Assembly: GCF_049801055.1 (NCBI RefSeq)
Contig: NZ_JBNAGF010000012.1
Location: 62,001 to 126,000, forward strand
Length of the DNA stretch: 64,000 bases
From: JBNAGF01 sp049801055
Lineage (GTDB): Bacteria > Pseudomonadota > Alphaproteobacteria > Rhodobacterales > Rhodobacteraceae
Direction of reading: 5' to 3'
The translations under genes and the position numbers were made by a program. Numbering within the stretch: the stretch's first letter is position 1; every line of letters starts with the position of its first letter. The notes beneath the pieces were generated by a model. The model made no database searches and was not told where the DNA came from. It saw only the letters and a program-made list of their open reading frames with translations. Positions 60,375-64,000 of the stretch are shown one piece after another.

Positions 60375-61091
60375 ATGCGCATTTTGTTGGTCGAGGATGA
60401 CCCCACAACCTCAAAAAGCATCGAACTGATGCTGACCCACGCAAACTTAAATGTTTATGCCACCGATCTGGGTGAGGAGGGGATCGACCTGGCCAAGCTG
60501 TATGACTACGATCTTATCCTGCTTGATCTGAACCTACCCGACATGAACGGGCACGAAGTTCTGCGGCAGCTGAGGCTGGCTCGGGTGGAAACCCCGATCC
60601 TTATCCTGTCCGGTGAGGATGACACGGAAAGCAAAATCAAGGGCTTTGGGTTCGGGGCAGATGACTACCTGACCAAACCGTTCCATCGGGAAGAGCTGGT
60701 TGCGCGTATTCATGCGATCATCCGGCGGTCAAAGGGACATTCGCAGTCTGTGATCCAAACAGGCAGAATTGCAGTCAACCTCGACGCCAAGACAGTCGAG
60801 GCTGATGGTCAGCCCGTGCATCTGACCGGCAAGGAATACCAGATGCTAGAACTGCTCAGCTTGCGCAAGGGCACGACTCTTACCAAAGAGATGTTTCTTA
60901 ACCATCTTTACGGCGGAATGGACGAACCCGAGTTGAAGATCATAGACGTGTTCATCTGTAAGCTTCGCAAAAAGCTCAGCAACGCGACTGAGGGTGAAAA
61001 CTATATCGAGACAGTATGGGGTCGCGGCTATGTTCTTCGCGATCCACAGGCCAACGACCTTGGAAGGTCGCGCATCGCGGTCGGGGCCTGA
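60375..61091 (+). CDS. ctrA: Cell-cycle response regulator CtrA
   Basis: 238 residues. Receiver domain with MRILLVEDDPTTSKSIELML, phospho-acceptor Asp51 in DLILLDLNLPDMNG and GFGFGADDYLTKPFHREELV. C-terminal winged helix (LTGKEYQMLELLSLRKGTTL, GGMDEPELKIIDVFICKLRK, ETVWGRGYVLRDP). It controls motility, gene-transfer-agent and cell-cycle genes in Rhodobacterales. Two GGTTAACC dyads precede it, and sciP lies upstream. Confidence 0.97.
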   Translation: MRILLVEDDPTTSKSIELMLTHANLNVYATDLGEEGIDLAKLYDYDLILLDLNLPDMNGHEVLRQLRLARVETPILILSGEDDTESKIKGFGFGADDYLTKPFHREELVARIHAIIRRSKGHSQSVIQTGRIAVNLDAKTVEADGQPVHLTGKEYQMLELLSLRKGTTLTKEMFLNHLYGGMDEPELKIIDVFICKLRKKLSNATEGENYIETVWGRGYVLRDPQANDLGRSRIAVGA

Positions 61092-61216
61092 CAGAACACC
61101 AAAGGTCCGGGACGGAAGACGCCACTCACGCGCCGTCAGGATGACTGGACCTTAACGGGGCCTCGCCCTATCACTTGTCACGAACACGATTGTGGGCACA
61201 GGTGTGGGGCGAGGTC

Positions 61217-63343
61217 TTGAACGACGCGATTGCAGTTGAAAACCTGACGGAAGAGCAGGCACAGGCGGAACTGGCCCGGCTGGCGGCAGAGCTGGACCGG
61301 GCCAATACCGCATACCACGCCGAAGACGCGCCGGAGATTTCCGATGCAGACTACGACCGCCTCAAGCGTCGCAACGCCGAAATTGAAGCACGATTCCCGC
61401 AACTGAAACGCGCCGACAGCCCCTCGGAACAGGTGGGCGCGCGACCTGCAGACGGGTTCACCAAGATCACCCATGCGGTCCGCATGCTGTCGCTTGGCAA
61501 CGCTTTTGACGATGGGGATGTTGCCGCCTTTGACCAGTCAATTCGGAAGTATCTGGGGCTTGGGGCCGACACCGGGCTGAGCTATACGGCAGAGCCCAAA
61601 ATCGACGGACTGTCGCTGTCACTGCGATACGAAAGCGGCCAGCTCGTTCAGGCCGCGACCCGAGGGGATGGGGCTGTCGGAGAAAATGTCACCGCAAATG
61701 CGCTGACGATCGCAGACATTCCGGAGCGGATCGACGGTGCCCCCGAAGTTCTGGAGGTGCGCGGAGAGGTCTACATGTCCCACGAAGACTTCGCCGCACT
61801 CAATGCCCGGCAAGAGGAAAGCGGCGGCAAGAGCTTTGCCAACCCGCGCAACGCCGCAGCAGGGTCTCTGCGGCAACTCGATGCCAGTATCACCCGCGAT
61901 CGCCCCTTGCGCTTTTTTGCCTATGCGTGGGGGGAAACCTCCGAGCCTCTGGCCGGGACGCAAACTGACGCGATCAACCGTTTGGGCGCGCTGGGTTTCC
62001 AGATCAACCCGCTGACCCGGCGGTGTGAGTCGCCAGCCGAGATGATCGCGCACTATCACAACATCGAGGATCAGCGGGCGACATTGGGCTACGATATCGA
62101 CGGGGTTGTCTACAAGGTTGACGACCTTGCGCTTCAACACCGGCTTGGCTTTCGTTCGACCACGCCGCGTTGGGCAATCGCCCACAAATTCCCGGCCGAG
62201 CTGGCGTGGACCCGGCTTGAAGCCATCGACATTCAAGTCGGTCGCACCGGGGCGCTCAGCCCAGTGGCCCGTCTGACCCCTGTGACCGTGGGGGGCGTGG
62301 TGGTTTCCAATGCGACGCTGCACAACGAGGATTACGTTGCCGGTCGTGATGCCAACGGCGAAGAGATCCGGGGCGGCAAGGATATCCGGGTCGGAGATTG
62401 GGTGCAGGTCTATCGGGCCGGCGATGTCATTCCAAAGGTGGCTGATGTGGATCTGTCCAAGCGTCCGCAGAACTCCGAGCCGTACGCGTTTCCGACCCGC
62501 TGTCCGGAATGCAACAGCGAAGCGGTGCGCGAGGTCGGCGACGCCGTGCGCCGCTGCGTTGGAGGCATCATCTGTCCGGCTCAGGCCATGGAAAAGCTGA
62601 AGCATTTCGTTTCGCGCAAGGCATTCGACATCGAGGGACTGGGCGCCAAACAGATAGAGATGTTTTTTGATGATGAGCTGCTGCCCGTGAAAACACCGGT
62701 CGACATCTTCACCTTGCAATCCCGTGACGCCGACAATCTTGCAAAGCTTGCCAATCGCAAAGGCTGGGGGGAGCAGAGTGCGCGCAATCTCTGGGATGCT
62801 ATCGACGAGAAACGCACGATACAATTCGGAAGACTGCTGTTTGCCCTTGGGATCCGGCATGTCGGTGAAGCGGCGTCCACGCTGATCGCGCGTCACTACG
62901 GGAACTGGTCGGCCTTCGAATCTGCGGTGACGGCGGCTTCGGGATTCGAGGGGCCGGAATGGGATGAATTGCTGGCGATCGACGGAGTTGGCGAGGTCAT
63001 GGCCCGGGCGTTGGTGTCGGCTTTTGCACAAGAAACCGAGCGTGCCTCGATTGACGCGCTGGTGACTCGACTGACTGTCTTGGATGAGGAAAGGCCACAA
63101 TCGGATGGAAGTCCGGTCGCCGGGCTCACGGTCGTGTTTACCGGAACGCTTGAAAAAATGACCCGAGCGGAGGCGAAGGCCAGAGCCGAGTCTCTCGGCG
63201 CGAAGGTTGCGGGGTCGGTCTCGAAGAAAACCGATCTCCTTGTGGCCGGGCCGGGCGCTGGATCAAAGGCAAAAAAGGCGGACGAGCTGGGGATCCGGAC
63301 GCTGGATGAAGACGGCTGGCTCGAACTGATTGGCGACGCATGA
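61217..63343 (+). CDS. ligA: NAD-dependent DNA ligase LigA
   Basis: 708 residues from a TTG at 61217 with GAGG just upstream. An earlier TTG (61175) and GTG (61202) are in frame, but the conserved start near AIAVENLTEEQAQAELARLA favours 61217. The adenylation Lys lies in AEPKIDGLSLSLRYESG. Other features are TRGDGAVGENVTANALTI, an OB fold (IDIQVGRTGALSPVARLTPV), a four-Cys zinc finger (CPECNSEAVREVGDAVRRCV, then IICP), HhH motifs and a C-terminal BRCT (GLTVVFTGTLEKMTRAEAKA). It joins Okazaki fragments. Overlaps recG by four bases. Confidence 0.96.
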   Translation: MNDAIAVENLTEEQAQAELARLAAELDRANTAYHAEDAPEISDADYDRLKRRNAEIEARFPQLKRADSPSEQVGARPADGFTKITHAVRMLSLGNAFDDGDVAAFDQSIRKYLGLGADTGLSYTAEPKIDGLSLSLRYESGQLVQAATRGDGAVGENVTANALTIADIPERIDGAPEVLEVRGEVYMSHEDFAALNARQEESGGKSFANPRNAAAGSLRQLDASITRDRPLRFFAYAWGETSEPLAGTQTDAINRLGALGFQINPLTRRCESPAEMIAHYHNIEDQRATLGYDIDGVVYKVDDLALQHRLGFRSTTPRWAIAHKFPAELAWTRLEAIDIQVGRTGALSPVARLTPVTVGGVVVSNATLHNEDYVAGRDANGEEIRGGKDIRVGDWVQVYRAGDVIPKVADVDLSKRPQNSEPYAFPTRCPECNSEAVREVGDAVRRCVGGIICPAQAMEKLKHFVSRKAFDIEGLGAKQIEMFFDDELLPVKTPVDIFTLQSRDADNLAKLANRKGWGEQSARNLWDAIDEKRTIQFGRLLFALGIRHVGEAASTLIARHYGNWSAFESAVTAASGFEGPEWDELLAIDGVGEVMARALVSAFAQETERASIDALVTRLTVLDEERPQSDGSPVAGLTVVFTGTLEKMTRAEAKARAESLGAKVAGSVSKKTDLLVAGPGAGSKAKKADELGIRTLDEDGWLELIGDA

Positions 63344-64000
63344 GCGGCCGGCCTGAATCACTCTTTCCGCTCTTTGCCGGGCTGGAAACACTGGACGGGG
63401 TCGGGCCAAAGACGGCCCAGCTGCTGGAACATCTCGAGATCGAAACCCCGCGCGATCTCCTTTTTTCACTGCCTTATTCAGTGGTGGATCGGCGTCGGCG
63501 CGAAACGATTCAGGGTGTTGATCTTCCGACGACGCTGACCGTGGCGGTGACAGTTCTGTCGCATAACCCGCCGCGCAACCGGGGAGGGGCCTACCGCGTC
63601 CTGGTCGCAGATGCTCAGGCGGAGTTCCAATTGGTGTTCTTTCATGCGCGTGGCGATTATCTGAAGAAGATCCTGCCAGAGAGATCAGAGCGCGTGATCT
63701 CCGGAAAGCTGGAGCTATTTGACGGAATGGCGCAGATGGTTCATCCCGACCACGTTCTGCCGCTGGAAAACGCCGGTGACATCCCCGAATACGAACCGGT
63801 CTATCATCTGACGCAGGGGGTCAGCCAGAAAACTGCGTTCAAGGCCGCCCGAAGTGCGCTCAAGCGCGCGCCGGTTCTGGCTGAGTGGATCGATCCAACC
63901 CATGTCCAGCGCGAAGGGTGGCCGGGTTGGCACGAAGCGATGGATACCGCACACGCGCCCGAGGGGCTTGACGACATCGCACCCACGGCGCCGGCCCGCG
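63340..64000 (+). CDS. recG: ATP-dependent DNA helicase RecG, N-terminal part (runs off window)
   Basis: ATG at 63340 overlaps the ligA stop (ATGA). About 220 residues are visible with no stop before the window end. They form the RecG wedge domain: LETLDGVGPKTAQLLEHLEI, RDLLFSLPYSVVDRRRRETI, an OB fold (YRVLVADAQAEFQLVFFHAR, GDYLKKILPERSERVISGKL) and MVHPDHVLP ... PEYEPVYHLTQGVSQKT. The helicase motifs lie beyond the window. RecG remodels stalled forks. Confidence 0.94.
   Translation, partial: MSGRPESLFPLFAGLETLDGVGPKTAQLLEHLEIETPRDLLFSLPYSVVDRRRRETIQGVDLPTTLTVAVTVLSHNPPRNRGGAYRVLVADAQAEFQLVFFHARGDYLKKILPERSERVISGKLELFDGMAQMVHPDHVLPLENAGDIPEYEPVYHLTQGVSQKTAFKAARSALKRAPVLAEWIDPTHVQREGWPGWHEAMDTAHAPEGLDDIAPTAPAR

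Noticed and set aside
61619..63100. 493-codon open frame on the minus strand
   Set aside because: It is antisense to ligA and lacks recognisable domains.

Overview
The window is chromosomal DNA of an alphaproteobacterium, almost certainly a Rhodobacterales (Roseobacter-group) species. The evidence is the gene content and order: ctrA linked to sciP, the bamA-ompH-fabZ-lpxA-lpxI-lpxB envelope block, RTX/Hint proteins, DUF1254 proteins, aroK-aroB divergent from a conserved 516-residue exported protein and xerD, and a GC-rich hairpin followed by GGAGTAyTT that is typical of this family. No rRNA, tRNA, CRISPR array or intact insertion sequence was seen.

Layout. Bases 1-9.8 kb are accessory: the tail of a TPR protein, an AraC fragment and an alpha/beta-hydrolase fragment joined back to back by an apparent deletion, a divergent HxlR/NTF2 pair, a MarR-metallohydrolase-cytochrome b561 operon, a glycine-zipper protein, and an AraC regulator divergent from two tandem DUF1254/DUF1214 exported proteins. 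Bases 9.8-11.7 kb hold a NUDIX hydrolase and a broken periplasmic nitrate reductase locus: napF and napD are intact, but napA survives only as its Tat signal and then runs straight into an array of about 20-bp repeats that looks like one end of a lost mobile element. Bases 11.9-15.7 kb are a cobalamin-riboswitch-controlled ECF-type cobalt/nickel importer (K-M-L-Q-O). A 735-base leader without a gene precedes a 1220-residue RTX/Hint protein.

Bases 20.2-29.9 kb are one long leftward run: MobA-like nucleotidyltransferase, FAD/GcvT amine dehydrogenase, HpcH aldolase, BT1-like MFS permease, CorC-type protein, XerD, a conserved exported protein and a 49-residue membrane peptide. Bases 29.9-35.5 kb hold aroK-aroB, a site-2 protease, ssb, a lytic transglycosylase and a di-haem peroxidase. 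Bases 35.5-43.6 kb hold an AraC regulator and a family-5 peptide-type ABC importer with an unusually large second permease.

Bases 43.7-57.3 kb are core housekeeping: miaA, then pyrH-frr-uppS-cdsA-dxr-rseP, a 41-residue peptide, and bamA-ompH-fabZ-lpxA-lpxI-lpxB, which together supply nucleotide, translation, isoprenoid, phospholipid, outer-membrane and lipid A functions. Bases 57.3-64 kb hold mnmA, sciP, a DUF1992 protein, ctrA with its own GGTTAACC sites, ligA, and the start of recG running off the window.

No wholly new system is evident. The observations I rate highest are the napA scar with its repeat array, the two small proteins, the back-to-back deletion scar near base 720, and the riboswitch-controlled transporter.
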